Assembly: GCA_030549775.1 (NCBI GenBank)
Contig: CM060180.1
Span: 26,927,590 to 26,991,589 of the forward strand
DNA from: Tamarix chinensis
Taxonomy: Eukaryota; Streptophyta; Magnoliopsida; Caryophyllales; Tamaricaceae
Length of the DNA stretch: 64,000 nt
Direction: 5' to 3'
Shown: positions 13,594-26,811 of the stretch, in pieces
How the letters are laid out: each line of letters begins with the position of its first letter
Position numbering within the stretch: position 1 is the stretch's first letter
The notes under the pieces: generated by a model
Told to the model about the DNA's origin: nothing
Databases searched by the model: none
What the model saw: the letters and a program-made list of their open reading frames with translations, nothing else
Position numbers and translations under genes: made by a program

Positions 13594-15189
13594 ATGATAA
13601 AACTTATAATAATACTAATAATATTTATAATTCAAAACTAATAACCTAAATAATTCCTGTAAACTCTCAACCCTGCCAAGAAATAATAACATTAATTTTG
13701 AACCAAATAATAATAATAATCGAATAAAGGTTAAAATTTGAAATAAAATAGGGTAAGATTAAATAAATAAGGGAGAAGGGCTGAGAGGGTTTAGGGTTCC
13801 ACCTTGAGTTGGCGGAGATGGGTGGCACCGGCGGTGGTGCACGGCGGCGGCAGTGGTGGTTGAAAAAGAGGATAGAAAAGAAAAAAGTTAAGGTTTGAGA
13901 AAAAGAGGTGGAGAATGAGGATGGTGGTTGAGGTGTTGGTGGTAGCCTAGGCTGAGAGGAGTAAAGTGAGGGTGGTGGCGCAACAAGTGGCAGCAGCAGA
14001 GGTGGTGGCCAAAATGAAGAGAAAGAGAAAAAAGAGAAGGAGAAGAAGAAAGGAGAAAAGAAGGGTATGGCTAGGTGAAGGAAGATTGGTAGCAGTTTTT
14101 GGATGGTGTAGGAGGCAGTGATAGCGGTGGATGTGGTGGTGGACGGTGGCGCGAGGGGTTGCGGGTGTAAAAATTTGGGAACTTTGGATGGCTGTGGTGG
14201 CTCGTGCAAGAAGAATAGAGGGAAATGGGTGGTTCGGTTAGTTAGAGGGCGGTGCAGGGAATACTCAAGTAGGTAGAGTAGGCGGCGTAGTTGGCTGACG
14301 GTGGAGGAAAGGTCTTCTGAAGTTGCGGTGGTGTGCAGGGTAGGTTCTTAGGGTTTGGGGGAAAATAGTTTCGAAATCAACCAAACAAGGGGTATTTATA
14401 GAGTTTAGAGGATAAGGTAGGGTTCTGAGGGTCGGCAGGGAGATATTGCAGGTAAGGTTTAGGGTAGCCAGTGGCGTTTATTTGGTGGTGCAAATTCAAA
14501 TCGTGGTCGACCCTTCCCGCAGGAAAAGGAGGGTTTTGCGTAAAAGAAAAGGGAAGTGGGTTGGGTTAGGTTGATCTACGATTCAAGGGGAAGAGAAAGA
14601 GAGGAGAAACAACCGGTCAAGTAAAGCGTAGCCGGCGGTGCCATTTTCGGAGGCTACGAAGCTGCTGGTCGACGACGGAGAAGGAAGGAGGAAGAAGAAG
14701 ATGAACCGAGCGGCTGGGGAAAAAGAATTTTAAATGGAATGCGGCGTTCCAGGGGGAGAAGATGCAATACGCAGCGCTTTGGCTGCCAAAGGAAAAAAAG
14801 AAAAGGAACGGAGGATGGGCCGCGGAAGAGAAAGAAGAAAAATAAGAGATTGGGCCACCGACAGGCTCAATCTGGAGGAAGAAGGAAAAAGGAAGAAAAG
14901 AAAGAAAAGGGAAGAAGGAAAAAGGAAAAGGAAAAAAGAAAATTTTAGGTAGGTTGGGGTTAATTTAATTAATTAGAATATTTTAGGTATTTAAATAAAA
15001 ATATTTTAAATATAAAATATTAAATTCCCCTTTTTAAGCTAATTTAGAATTTTTAAAAGATACTTCCTAAATTCCTTTTTAATTTTCCCTAAATAATTTC
15101 TTCCTATTCCAATAAAAATAATTAATTTAATTCCCTAATAAATCCTTATTTAATTACACTTCTCGAATAAATATTTTTGAGGCATTTCA

Positions 15190-15440
15190 ATTTATTTTAT
15201 AAAACAATCTTAATAAAGTGTCATGAGATACAATTGAGTATCCATAGATTACAAATCTACAAATAATAATCAAATATTTATTAAAACCTAATACATAATA
15301 GGTATTTTCAAGTTTTAAAATATGATCACTAGCCAAAACCAAACTACATAAACCAATGGCTTGAATGGAAGTTCATATCCTACTCCTAGTAAAAATGCTC
15401 CTTCAATTCTTACTTATTCTCTCATCATTTTGATAATCTG
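15190..15440 (-). pseudogene. copia protease tail / pre-integrase relic
   Basis: The minus-strand reading includes SIQAIGLCSLVLASDHILKL, then ENTYYVLGFNKYLI and YGYSIVSH. This matches the plant copia pattern EAIGxxxLxL...LxxTxYVPxxxRNLIS..GYS. The protease DSGA box upstream is not clear. The frame continues at 10929 after removal of the LTR. Confidence 0.78.
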
Positions 15441-15529
15441 TAAAGACTTACAAATATAGATTATAGAATGAAAATAATCTACCATGCGTTATGATTAACT
15501 TAATCATGTGAGATTCATAACATGCTAAT

Positions 15530-16268
15530 AAGGTCATACTGGCTATGTTCTTGCTAAGCATTATATTTGATGCAACCGTTCTTTAGATGCTCTAGTTTCT
15601 TATAGAAAAAGCATTTTGATTACTTTTTGATTTCATCCTAACCTTGAACCTTGCCCTTATCCATATGTCCCACATTATTCTTCTTTTTGTCTTCCTTGGT
15701 AACCATCATGACATTTTCTCCATTATTTAGTCAAATATTTTCCTCCTATTTTACACATATGGTCATTAAATCATTAATGGACCATTTAACCTTTTTTATG
15801 TGGTGGGAGACTTTGAAAGGTGTATACAAACTTGGGACAGAATTCATGATAAAATGAACTAGGAATACATCTAACATATCAACCTTTAAGGATGTTAAAT
15901 GTTCTACCAAGTATCTCATCTTCATGACATGCTTTTGTACACCCTTAACGGTAGTGAGCTTCATCGATGAAAACTTCATAATCAACATGCTCACCGAGGC
16001 CTTATCAAAATATGTAAGTTGATCAATTATGTCCTTCAACAAGTCCTTAATTTTTTTAATGATTGATTGATTAAACCCTTGATTGCATGAGAGATCTTAA
16101 CCTTTATATACGTACAACATATGCAATTGGATTTCTCCCATCGCTCATGACTAGCTATCTACTCTTATGTATTATCATCAGTGATAATGGGTTCATCTTT
16201 CCTTATTGCCTTGCCTATATAAGAATAATCAAATTAAAGGAGAATCCTCTCCTTCCAAACACCATAAT
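15530..16268 (-). pseudogene. copia gag relic with zinc knuckle
   Basis: The open stretch 15746-16042 matches the UBN2-type copia gag: FDKASVSMLIMKFSSMKL, HVMKMRYLVEHLTSLK, FLVHFIMNSVPSLYTPFKVS, and KWSINDLMTICVK. After a stop, the reading KCFFYKKLEHLKNGC (about 15,560-15,610) is a CCHC zinc knuckle with its second Cys changed to Tyr. The 5' part includes GKAIRKDEPIITD. It ends at the TSD of the 16269-21175 LTR. Confidence 0.82.
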
Positions 16269-18279
16269 TGTAACACCCCAAATTTTAGGACTGAAAATTT
16301 TCTTTTAAGTAAAACCATAAAATAAATATAAATGGGTGTTATCACCGTAATTGACATAAGTTTGACTTACATACCACTCTCATGTCAATTACAAGGTAAA
16401 ATAATTTAGAACGTAAAATATAGTAAACACAAAACGAGGAAAATTTCATAAACATAGATAAGAGTTTTAGAGTTTAGCTCCAAATATAATATTTAAATAT
16501 ATAAAAGGAATACCCTAGATGAAGAGTTCCAAAAGGTATCTGGGTTAAAATAAGGAAGCAGGCAGCAAAACTCTTTCATCTCAACCCTATACACAAGATA
16601 TGATCACTCCTCCCATATCAAGGCATTATAAGCAGTATAATCATCCAATGGATCCTTAATGAACTGCACAAACTCAACTAGGTCTTCTACTCATGGGAAT
16701 GAGCATCACCCATGAAAAGGATAACCGGTACGCTACATACTTAGTAAGGTAATAATATAACCATAATTGGGTTACATATAACATAAATCATATGGAAGAA
16801 TAAGCAAGCATGTTAAAATAATGTAAGATAATATTCATTTCCATAATTCCATCAATACTTATAATCATAATCCATTCCCATATTTACCTTGATTTTGAGA
16901 ACCCCATTATTCATAAACTGGTGTAGTGATTTAAAGCATCTCTTAAAAAAAACACACACCTAAGCCATTGTTATTGTTCCGTGAAATGGACCCAACACCT
17001 CTAAGAGCAACATGCTCCTAAACACTGTTCTTAAATCGGTGGAGTAGTCATGGTAAAATAATTCTGAGCCACTATTATTTTCTGGTGGAACGTGAAAAAA
17101 ATCACAGTCCTGACTCACGTAATCTTTCACTTTAAGTGATTAATATATCATTCATTGTTGTTTATCTCAAGATCATATTCTAACTTATGTTGAGCTCAAA
17201 AACCTCACTATTATTAAATCGATGGAGCATTCTGGAGTACCTGTCAAGAAAAAACATACTTGGACTATTATTATCGTCCAATGGAATAGACATATAATAG
17301 CTCAGCCATGACTCATGTAATCTTTCTTTTTTAAGTAATTAGTATCTTATTCAGGGTGGTATTTCTCAACGACCTCATACATACGCATATGCAAACATGA
17401 AAAGCATATAATATATTTTAACATAATCATTTGAAACACATAAAGCATGAACACATGAATACCAATACACTTCCGAAAAGGTAAATGCCATAATTCCCCC
17501 ACGAAACCTTAATTTTACAATTTATACCGAACTTCTTTCTTGATAATCATTTTATCACTATATTCGATAACCATATTTAAAATATTATTATTAACAACAT
17601 ACCCAAAAATAAAGATATAACTCCAACTTCTTATACATGTGATAATAGCCTACCTTTAGGATTACTATTTATAATTGTCTACAAAATCCTAATTTTACAA
17701 ATTAAGCATAATTCTCCCATGATACTAATATAAAAACCAAATCTAGTACAACTTCCTAAAATGATAGTAATAACAACATAGCTAAAAAATTAGGTCTAAA
17801 TATAACATTTCACTTATGTGTTAATAACCCGCCCCGTAGGGTTACCATTCATGCTTTAGTCATTTTCTCATTTATTAATTTTAAATCATTCATAATAAAT
17901 CTAAATATTCCAAATAAGTTATTTAGTATATTTCTAAATATTTAAAACATTAAAATATCAAATATTTTATTTTTAACCCATACCGACCAAAGTACCCCTA
18001 AACTAGCCAATATATATGTTCTTACAAAAATTGATGAGTCCCAATATGAATGGTTCCTAAATTCCAGTACATCATCATGACACTAATTAATAAAATTATT
18101 TAACATCATTCCATACCTATAGAAACTATTTTAAAATACCATAGATCACATGATTACACTTAGGGTTACAAAGCGATATTTATCGCAACAATAATATTTA
18201 AGGTTATATTCTTCATATATTCTCACTTTCAATATATTCAATACCACATCATCATACCCTAAAATTATCAACATAACAT

Positions 18280-18356
<77 letters not shown>

Positions 18357-21175
18357 ATCAAACATGAGATATCATATAAAAACACAAAATGCACACACAA
18401 AAACCTAGTTATGACATGTATCCTTACTAAAGTGTCTTCTATCTCTAAGTACGTAAGACCTACAATTCCTCTTCTAATGCCAAAGGAATATCACCTCAAA
18501 TTAAAAAAAATAAAACAATATTAGACTCAAGAATATTAGCTAATAAAACTAAGGAAAAGAAGGGAAAATGGAGGTAAATAAAAATGAAAGGCTGAGCAAA
18601 GGGTGGTGCACGGTAAAGGGCATGACAATACTCAAGGTAGCACAATCAACCATAAGGAGTGCCTGAGTAAAAGGAAAAAATGGTGCACAGGCGTTGCACG
18701 GACTAATAGTAAGGTGTGTAAAGGAGGGCACAACTAAGGTATGCACGTGTCAAAGGAGAAAATGGTACACATGTGGCACATGAGCTAGTTGTGCAAAAGG
18801 TGCATGGTTATGCTAGGTGTGTAAGTGTTGGGTGTACCCTAACAAAAAAAAATTAGGTGAGAATGGGAAGAGGAAAAAGAGTTTGGTTTGGGACTACGAT
18901 GGTCGGGCGATAGCAATGGAAGTTAACAAGAATGAGGTGGTGATGGCTGGGTGAGAAGGTGGTCATGCTTGGTGGCATGGTGTTGGTTTTAACAAAATAG
19001 AGCATGGTAGGGAGAAGGAAAGAATAAGGTGTCGGTTGGTTGCTATAGACAATAATAATGGAAGGAAAAGGGAGTAGGAGAGAATAGGGTTATGCACGTG
19101 TATATATATATATGCAAATGCATTGGGTTGAGGTTAGGGAGATGGAAGCCGAAGGGTGAGGGCTAGGGCGTGGTTGGTTCTGGCATGGTGATGCACTATT
19201 GTACATACAATAAATTTAATAATTAAATCCTAATACCAAATAAGTAGTAAATGGAAAATAGGAGTCGAACCCACAAGTAATGGTTTATAATCAAGAATTT
19301 TATGATTAATGTCAAAACCCTAGTTGTTTAATATTAGTGATTTCTATCGCTAAATTATATACTATTAATAAGTAATAAAATGCTTTACTCACTAATGAAT
19401 GAATAAGGATGGGAGATAATCAATTATGGATTTAGGGTATCGAATAATTATCTAGGAAAGATTTATTCTAATTGCTCTAATGTTAACCTATGGAAATTCA
19501 TAATAATTCATTTCCTTGCTTTCCTTTGATTCAAAAAAATTGAATAAGCTCTCAATTTATTATCTAACCAATTGATAACCTAGCTTAAGCACACTAGATT
19601 TAATTAATGGCAGCATTACGAACAAAAAGCAATCAACTACAACCATAATCACACAAGCTCGGATCATGCAATTATATGAATAACCTTTTACTACCCCATG
19701 ATGATAATTAACAAATATGTATTAATTCCAACGTCCTATATTTAATTAGATTTTAGACTAATGACGTGATTAATAGAATTATTTCAAACTCATAATCTAA
19801 GATATAAAATTGTTCAATTTTGTCTATTAATTCAATTAGATATCACTTAGAATTATAATTTAAAGTTGTGTTTCATCTAAAACCCTAATCCTATCATTGA
19901 TTCCTCCTATCTTCTACTAATTTATGCTACCATCTTCATAATCACAAAAACACAAAATCTAAGTTAATTCTTCATAATTACTATCAATGATTGAATAAAA
20001 AGAGTACACTTGCATTTAAACTCAAATCATCCTTTCATAATTGAGAAATGAAGGGGAAATAACTTATTAAACTAAATTATAGGATACCAATAGTACGTTC
20101 AATCACAACAGATAATAATTAATAGAATTAAAATGATGAAATATATCTACTATATAGAGAGAAAGAGAGATTATGGTTTTTGGAAAAACCAAACGATGAT
20201 ATTTTAATACATGGAAACATGAAGATTATAACAGGGAGAAGCCCGCGCGAGTGGATATATATTTTTAAAGAAACACAATCCTTGTTTGTAAAACATGGAG
20301 GTACTTTGTTCTTTTCCCCAATTCACTAAAATTTAAAAACCGAGATTTTTAATTTTCATGACAAAACACGGCCCCTAGTGTAAATAAACACAGGGGTACC
20401 ATCTTTCTTCCACTTTTGTTTTCTCTTCTTGAAACTTCGGTACAAGATTTCCTTAGATGTTTGTACTCCATTTTTGGTCTTTTCTTCCATTGATTCCATG
20501 TTATATTGCTGTGTCCCTTGATTTTTTTTCTACTTTCTTTCAATTTCTGCTTTAAATTTCTTCATTTTTACCTTTTCTTGCAAATTCTATCTAAAAGAGA
20601 AAAACTTGATAAAATATCAAATCTTATAAAAACAATGAGGAATAAATAAATTTTTTACATAGAATAATAGCATATAAATCTCATACATCACATGGGTAGT
20701 GCAATAGGGGTGTGTGTGTAGATGGTGCAAGGGTTGGTGCAATGCAAAAGGTTGATGCAGGGGAGCAGGCGACATAGGTTGCACGTTGCATGGTTGAAAA
20801 AGGGAAGAGAAAGGGGTGCGTATGCACAAGGAGGAATGGTGTGTTTGTTTCGAAAGGGGAAAGGAGAAATGGAAAAGAAGGAGGATTATGTGCATATCAG
20901 GGAAAATAAGGAAGAAAAGAAAAAGAAGGAAAAAGGGAAAAGGGAAAAGAAAAGGGGGGAAAGGGGAAAAGAAAAGAAAATTTTAGTGTTAAGATTAGGA
21001 ATATGTTTAGGTTTAAATTTTGAGAATTAATCTAATCTAAAATTTATCTCTTAATTATTTGGGGTTAGGATTAGACCAAAATATATATATATAACAATCC
21101 AAAAATTAAAATTTAGATTAGGTTAAAATGTTAAGTAGTTGAGATTAAAGTTTAATAAAATTTTGGGGTATTAAA
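16269..21175. mobile_element. 4.9-kb solo LTR inserted in copia gag
   Basis: It starts TGTAACACCCC and ends GGGGTATTAAA (final CA mutated to AA), with exact ATAAT duplications at 16264-16268 and 21176-21180. Joining the flanks restores the copia gag word GDNYGVWKERILL. It shares the terminus, the CATGGG hairpin block and decayed hairpin modules with the 10930-15189 LTR. The part around 19.2-20.7 kb differs in composition and contains GGAGTCGAACCCACAA. It may be a further nested insertion whose borders I could not fix. ORFs in this interval are not recognisable. Confidence 0.72.
18279..18355. repeat. Palindromic (AAT)n-(ATT)n microsatellite
   Basis: A run of AAT units flips at ATATATT into a run of ATT units, giving a self-complementary array that could form a long AT hairpin. 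It lies inside the 16269-21175 LTR. Confidence 0.95.
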
Positions 21176-21280
21176 ATAATTATCCCCCCTCAAATCAAAT
21201 ATATCAACATGCATATCAAACATAGTACCAGGATCAAAAGTTGAAATTGCAAAATATATAAATTCATGCTCATGATCTAA
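21176..21280 (-). pseudogene. copia gag, N-terminal relic
   Basis: The minus-strand frame reads IFDLRGDNY and continues across the LTR junction into GVWKERILL, the start of plant copia gag (pattern L-N-G-x-N-Y-x-x-W-K-E-R). The extent to the right is uncertain. Confidence 0.7.
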
Positions 21281-21589
21281 TTAAATCCAAACCACACAAT
21301 CATGCTTTGCTTTCTCAATACAAGACATGTAACTACATAAACCAACATGAATCAAATATATTAAATATTTTTGTGAGCTAGGAATTTAATTCTAATAGAC
21401 TCATACAACCTAAAATTAAAACAATTAAGTCATCCCATAATCCTCAATTTCTATGGGCAAATTGAGAATACTGATTTATTACTTTAATCTAATGCATTAT
21501 ATATATAAATAATGGATGATATTGTTGGAAAACACTCATTATATATATAAAACAAAACTTAATCAACAATAAAATAAAATAAAAAGAGA

Positions 21590-22420
21590 TTTAGAAATGA
21601 CATTTGTCATTGTTGATAACTCAATAATTGTCCCCATTCCTCTCTAGTGACGATTTGTCATCGCTAAAACACCATCCCTATTATTTCAAATCTAGAAATT
21701 GTTTGAATTTGATAGAAAATAAAAATGTTGAAAATCAAAAATATTTATAATAACTTATTGCCTTTGTCATCCTGTTGCTAGAGGAGACACTGAGGAGATA
21801 ACCATGTGGAGGCTGAAGCTTGTGTTGCGGGTGACCATAAGGAGGCTAAACTTGGTGTTGGAGCTAACCATCTAGAGGTTGAACCTGGACTAGCGGATTA
21901 GGCACAAACCTAGATCCTTATGTCTATGTCACTATCATCCATATTTCATTGATTTGTGTCTACAATGAATAGACAATATCATAAATATGTCATTATAGGA
22001 AAATGGGTAGCAGCAATGGAAGATGGGGAACTAGTCTCTAACGATAGAGGATGACTGCCAATAGAAGACGAGGAAGATCTACCTGGTAATATGCGCCTAA
22101 CAACTTTCTTGAAGCCTCGTCGATGACTAAGAACCTTATTCATTATCTCAATCTTGTCGATCATCAATGAGTTTATAGAACCAGTAGAGGAGCCTTCACT
22201 CATCCTTGCCTCATCCTTCTATGCTACTACCTGAGCCTCACCATGTAGCATCACCTCATTCTATAAAAATAAAATGATTACATTAATACCAAAATTCACA
22301 AAAATTATCTTATGTAACAAAAGATAATATTATTAATCTTACATAATTCTCTCTTTCATACTTAGTGATCCACTCGTCAACACTCATGTGTAGATCCTTA
22401 TAAGTCTTGATTGGCGATGG
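21590..22420 (-). mobile_element. Possible CACTA-type DNA transposon relic
   Basis: The ORF 21979-22203 reads DKIEIMNKVLSHRRGFKK, then a Ser-rich GRSSSSS run. This resembles the C-terminal tail of plant Ptta/En/Spm-type transposases. An upstream minus-strand reading SPIKTYKDLHMSVDEWITKY ends near a possible GT donor around 22,345. TAGTGACGATTTGTCATCGC at about 21,648 resembles the GCGAC-rich subterminal repeats of CACTA elements. No terminal repeats or target duplication were found, so this is tentative. Confidence 0.4.
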
Positions 22421-22488
22421 TAATTGTTGATTTGTTGGGTTCGTTTATCAATCTGTTATATTTGTTAAATTAATATATTAATCATATT

Positions 22489-22523
<35 letters not shown>

Positions 22524-22985
22524 GGTAGTTGGAATTGATAGAGACCCATGGAGACTAAGATAATAAGATCTATTATATTATACCTATTTTATTTATTTTT
22601 CTAATAACTTGACTACATATGTATAATAAAGTCCTTCAATATGCTCTTCCAACGGCTAATCCTGGAAGCAAAGTTTACCAACAAAACAACATACGAATGA
22701 AGTGATGTAAACTCAGAGTCTTCGTTCGCTGTGGTTATTCAACCCAAAACGTTGTTCAAACCAATATCCATATAAACACAACCACCAATCATTCATTCAA
22801 AACATCAAAATGTCGAACATAAGCTCGGAAAGTTCCAACTAAAGCCTATTGGTTTTGCCTTTTTCATCAAGGATAGACGGAACTAGATTACAAGGCACGT
22901 TCCTTTATATACTATTGAGCACAGACTAAGACTTCAACCCTCTAGGAAACAATAACTAGATGGGAACTGGTGGTTGTCATTCCTC
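22421..22985. other. Intergenic segment with (AT)14 run
   Basis: It holds a perfect AT dinucleotide run at 22493-22520 and otherwise nothing recognisable. The right part is probably the 3' end of the SAUR transcript, which runs leftward. Confidence 0.5.
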
Positions 22986-22990
22986 AGTAG

Positions 22991-23126
22991 CTGCAAAATA
23001 AACAAAGCAAAACATCTATGAGTAACACTCTGTTGACCATAAGCAGTCCATGACCCTTCACGTATAACAGACAATTATAGAATTTCTGGCACGGAGTTTT
23101 TTTTTTTTTGATAAAGAATTAATTAC
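22991..23126 (-). other. Possible intron overlapping the SAUR stop codon
   Basis: The minus strand has GATGCTG|GTAATTAATTC as donor and a T-rich stretch TTTATTTTGCAG|CTACTG as acceptor. Splicing would replace the last residues (Gly-Asn-stop) by Ala-Thr-Glu-Glu-stop. Retention gives the 160-residue form. The coordinates are the intron, 136 bases. It is inferred from signals alone. Confidence 0.4.
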
Positions 23127-23601
23127 CAGCATCTTGTGGATTACTATCACGAGCTTGAGTCCTTTGCTTACTCTCAATGCACTTAATGAGGTATTTGAAG
23201 GTCTCAATCTCGCAAGGAATGGTGAGTGCACCGGTGTGATCATACCCATACTCTTCCTCGACTTTCTCAAACAACACCTGGAAGACATCATGGCTCAGGT
23301 AACTTGTTGGAATAATGAACCTTCGAAGTTCCTCACCAACATAAACAGCCAGGTATCCTTTGGGCACATCAGGAGGTGGTTCAGGGCTCTGGCATCCGTC
23401 ATCATCAGAGTCACAAGTTCCAGCCGAGTTCTTTAACCTACTGCTAACTTGAGGTGAGATTCCCCCGGGTGTGCGTTTACTACCGTGGCGAGGGCTCTGC
23501 TCGTTTGAATTGAGAGCCACCGATTGCCATTTGTGTAAGATCTCTTTCAGCCTGACAATTTGCCTAATTCCACCAATCCTGGGACTCCCAACCTCTTCCA
23601 T
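23119..23601 (-). CDS. SAUR-family auxin-responsive protein
   Basis: The 160-residue product carries a SAUR domain at about residues 76-144: [20 protein letters not shown], then [33 protein letters not shown] and a final FKYLIKCIE. The N-terminal 75 residues begin with a basic [15 protein letters not shown] helix, typical of the longer SAUR subgroup, followed by a Ser/Asp-rich linker with an acidic DSDDD. SAUR proteins of this kind are known to inhibit PP2C-D phosphatases at the plasma membrane and so promote H+-ATPase activity and cell expansion. That role is inferred from the family. The start is the first Met and no ATG lies in the 91 bases of leader before it. The last codons sit on a canonical GT splice donor, so the true C-terminus may differ. 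Confidence 0.93.
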   Translation of the reverse strand: MEEVGSPRIGGIRQIVRLKEILHKWQSVALNSNEQSPRHGSKRTPGGISPQVSSRLKNSAGTCDSDDDGCQSPEPPPDVPKGYLAVYVGEELRRFIIPTSYLSHDVFQVLFEKVEEEYGYDHTGALTIPCEIETFKYLIKCIESKQRTQARDSNPQDAGN

Positions 23602-23692
23602 GGCTGAAGGCTTTAATTCCAGAGGCGTTAAATGTCCCTTGATTATTCTGATGTTAGGATAGGAATTAGTGTCTCACCAGAACCTTCTTCCA

Positions 23693-25132
23693 CTGCAAAA
23701 TACGTAGAAAACATGTTACTGAGATGAGAGATCGATGGATAATCTCATGCAATCTTAGCTACCATAGCATCTTTGTTCACCTAATCAGTCAAGCCCACAT
23801 TTTCTGCCCGGTCCCCATCTGCAAAACATCGTGGAACACAGAACTGAATTGAAGATGATTCTTAACAACATCAAATGCCTTGATGATGCAAGCACATGCC
23901 CAGCACAGTGGAACAAGCAGGGCCTCCTCACATACCATTTTTCGCAATACTAAAAAGACTCGGTTTAGAAAGAACTAAACGTCATGCACGCACGTCATCT
24001 GATGGAGCGACTCCGGGTATACTACTTGATGCTACCCGGAAATCGATTTATTCCGGAAAATGGATGCATTCGGCTAATATTTACGGGAGGAAACACTAGT
24101 ATAAGCTGGAAGAGGTTGCCCTTAGATAGAGGCTTCAAAACACGACAAGAATACTGAATACAGATGATAAAAATTAGTTGGCAACTGGCAAGTATCAAAA
24201 GGTCAAGGTATAGCTAACCGAAGGCAGGACAGATCATTGGTAAAGCAACAGTTCTAATATAATACTCGAAACCATTTCTCACGCTGATCAACACTTGATA
24301 TGCTCGGCAGACCGAGGCTGCCAGTTCTCATTATTTTGATCTGCACGAACCGTTTCTAACAAAAATAGAGCCTAAGCAACTATTGTAATTTCAAGCATTG
24401 TTTGTGGAGGCCAAAGCAATCACAGGCAGCATCCGGCGCCATGAGTGCAGCGACTTTTCAAAGTAATCATGCATATTGTTTACGAAAGATCGATGTCCAT
24501 TCCATTATGACGAGAACAAAAGTACAAGATCAGTAACATTAAGAACTGTAATCATAAATTCGGGATCCAGATTCGCAAACCCAAAGGGGGGGGAAGGGGG
24601 GAAATACAGAAAGATTTCCTTAAATCAACGGAGCAGTTAGTTCAATATGCACATAAATTTTTTTCATTGTATAATGGAGATGCCACATACCTAACTAGAC
24701 AAGATCCAAACTTTTAATGTATGTTTTTATTGATTCAAATAAGATCTGAAATTTGACGGCAATAATAGCCACGCATCTTTTCATTTTCGAACTAAAGAGC
24801 GGGATTTTCACGATGATGGTAATGTACATTATTCATGTATGTGGCAACATCAATATGCGGATCCGGACATGCATTTAAAGAAAACTATGTGAGTATGTGA
24901 CCGAACGATTATGTAATATATATCTATATGCAAATCATCGGAATTCCGAATCCATATACTTAATTACAGAATCTCAATACATTAAACGCAATCAAATCAA
25001 ACAAATAGCGAGCCATTCAAATTTTGGGTGATTAGAGATGTAGAATATGTGAATATATATAAGTAATAAATTAAATTAACAAAATATAAAACATTCAATA
25101 ATGTAGGAATTTAAAGATGGGGAAGAAATTAC
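23693..25132 (-). other. Possible 1.4-kb intron in the SAUR 5' leader
   Basis: The donor CACCGG|GTAATT at 25132 and acceptor TATTTTGCAG|TGGAAG at 23693 on the minus strand would join a leader exon above 25133 to the coding exon. The interval has no supportable gene. It holds a G-tract at 24585-24601 and ordinary AT-rich sequence. Confidence 0.35.
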
Positions 25133-25700
25133 CCGGTGAGAGGAGGAAGAGTCAGCTAAGCGACACAGATTCATAAGCCCATGATTATGGTTGAGGAGAC
25201 CCTGAATTAAGCAGACCAAGCGAAACCGCTCTCCAATTCAGAGTAAGATAGATGGAATGAGCAACAGCTTGAAACTAGGGAACATGCAGGAATTCGAAGG
25301 AAAAGAACTTATTTTTAGGAGAAAACTAAACCAAAATGGGATAAAATCGTTCGGAACGAGTATGGAGAAAGAAAGAGAGGCCGGTTTTTTCTGAAGAATC
25401 AATGATTTCGTCTAACACATGCTTGAAGGAATATCGGAGGGGGAGTTGGATGTGTTGTACTGTCTCAAATTTGTTGATGCCCGACAGTTGCGTTTGTTTT
25501 GTTCTATCCCTTGTCCTGTCTCCCAAACGAAGTAAAGGGATCAACGCCCAACGGTTGCCCTATTACATTCATTTCTTTTTTCCAAAATTCTCTCCTATAG
25601 AAATTACGAAAAATGGAGATGGGAACGTCAAAGGTAAATTTTCAGTTAGGAAGAAGCGAAAAAGGGGGGGCGGGGGAGACAGAGGCTAGCGGGTGCGTTG
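25133..25700 (-). promoter_or_regulatory. Probable SAUR leader exon and promoter
   Basis: This is the upstream side of the SAUR gene. It is less AT-rich than the flanks and holds overlapping short ORFs on both strands (25326-25544, 25402-25689) with no family resemblance. I see no convincing TATA box or auxin-response TGTCTC pair. Promoter placement follows only from position. Confidence 0.3.
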
Positions 25701-26811
25701 GGCTTTCCAGCTGACCAGCTCTGGTGCCACTTGGGGAGTTGGGGTCCGGTATTTGAATCTGTACTTGCGGCACTCGCCCTCCCTACTAATATGAAGCCCA
25801 GTTAGAATTTGGGTCAGGATACCTGAGGTTTGATGTTCGAGATTTCCTCATGGACATTGCTTCTACTTTATGAAAATAGTTCGGGGCTTAGGTCCGGTTT
25901 TTCGTCTAAAATTAATAAAAATGATCTGAAAAATAATCATACTAAACAGATTTTACGTATTTTTATGAGTTCGTATGCTGATATAGTTATATAAAATGTG
26001 ATTTTATTTTTTCTGATATTAAATTGTGTAGTAAGAGCTTTTAGATCAATAGTGAGGGCTGATCCAACTTAACCAAGATTAGTTGTGGTTTGAGTCGCTG
26101 ACAATACAACAACGTTTTTGAGAACGCTGGAAGCTATGGATACTCGTTGAGTATCCAAAAGCAATGAGAAATACGAACTCTTATACTCTTTTAATATTAG
26201 GATACACATGGAAGTTATTTCGATTATTTAGTCCATATTTAGAGCCATTTATCATGATTAGTTATTCATGATGACTATTTATTTTAGAAACTTTTTAGGC
26301 TAATTTTTTTTAAAATAAGTAATTCCAAACAAGCTTTTAATTATAATGTACCAAAAAAAATGTTTTGGTGTAGCCGTGTAGGGAGTTTTACCCAAGATGA
26401 ATTTTCATTATTTATGTACATTAATGAAGATTATAACCAATTTTTTATATAATTTGACATCAACACATGCCTATTAATCTATGATAATGGGCTTTGCAAT
26501 TATACGATCATGTCTGGACTTCAAGTCCATTATTTTTTATCAGAACCTGCCAAAAATTTATCCGATCTCAAAAAAAAAAAAAGGATACATCCTATGCAAA
26601 GTCTAAATGAATTTAGACATAAAAGATTATACATCAATTATACCCAAATAAATATAACACAAAAGTGATATTACTGTGTCTATATCAACTTGTATGTGAT
26701 ATAAGTTTACAAAATGCTACATGATATCTATTTCTTCCAAAATCTAATTTTAATTTAGACGTGACAGTACTTGATGACCCTAGTCATGTAAGAATATGAC
26801 CCAATGATAAT
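25701..26811. other. Intergenic AT-rich DNA
   Basis: No coding region, RNA gene or bounded repeat is visible. It ends at the ATAAT duplication (26807-26811) of the next LTR. Confidence 0.5.

Noticed and set aside
13667..14209. 180-residue minus-strand ORF rich in Pro, Ser and Phe
   Set aside because: It lies in a purine/pyrimidine-skewed, low-complexity part of an LTR, has no domain and no splice context.
14734..14952. Overlapping Lys/Arg/Glu-rich ORFs on the plus strand
   Set aside because: They are the translation of a GA-rich tract, the complement of the LTR's CT-rich leader-like block, open in two frames at once.
19255..19285. GGAGTCGAACCCACAA resembling a tRNA T-arm on the reverse strand
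   Set aside because: The T-stem does not pair and no acceptor or anticodon arm can be drawn. The phrase is more likely part of an LTR-type repeat.
20722..21030. 102-residue Lys/Glu-rich ORF
   Set aside because: Another purine-tract artefact inside the 16269-21175 LTR.
24580..24605. G-rich tract as a possible quadruplex
   Set aside because: A single impure G run without the four separated G-tracts needed.
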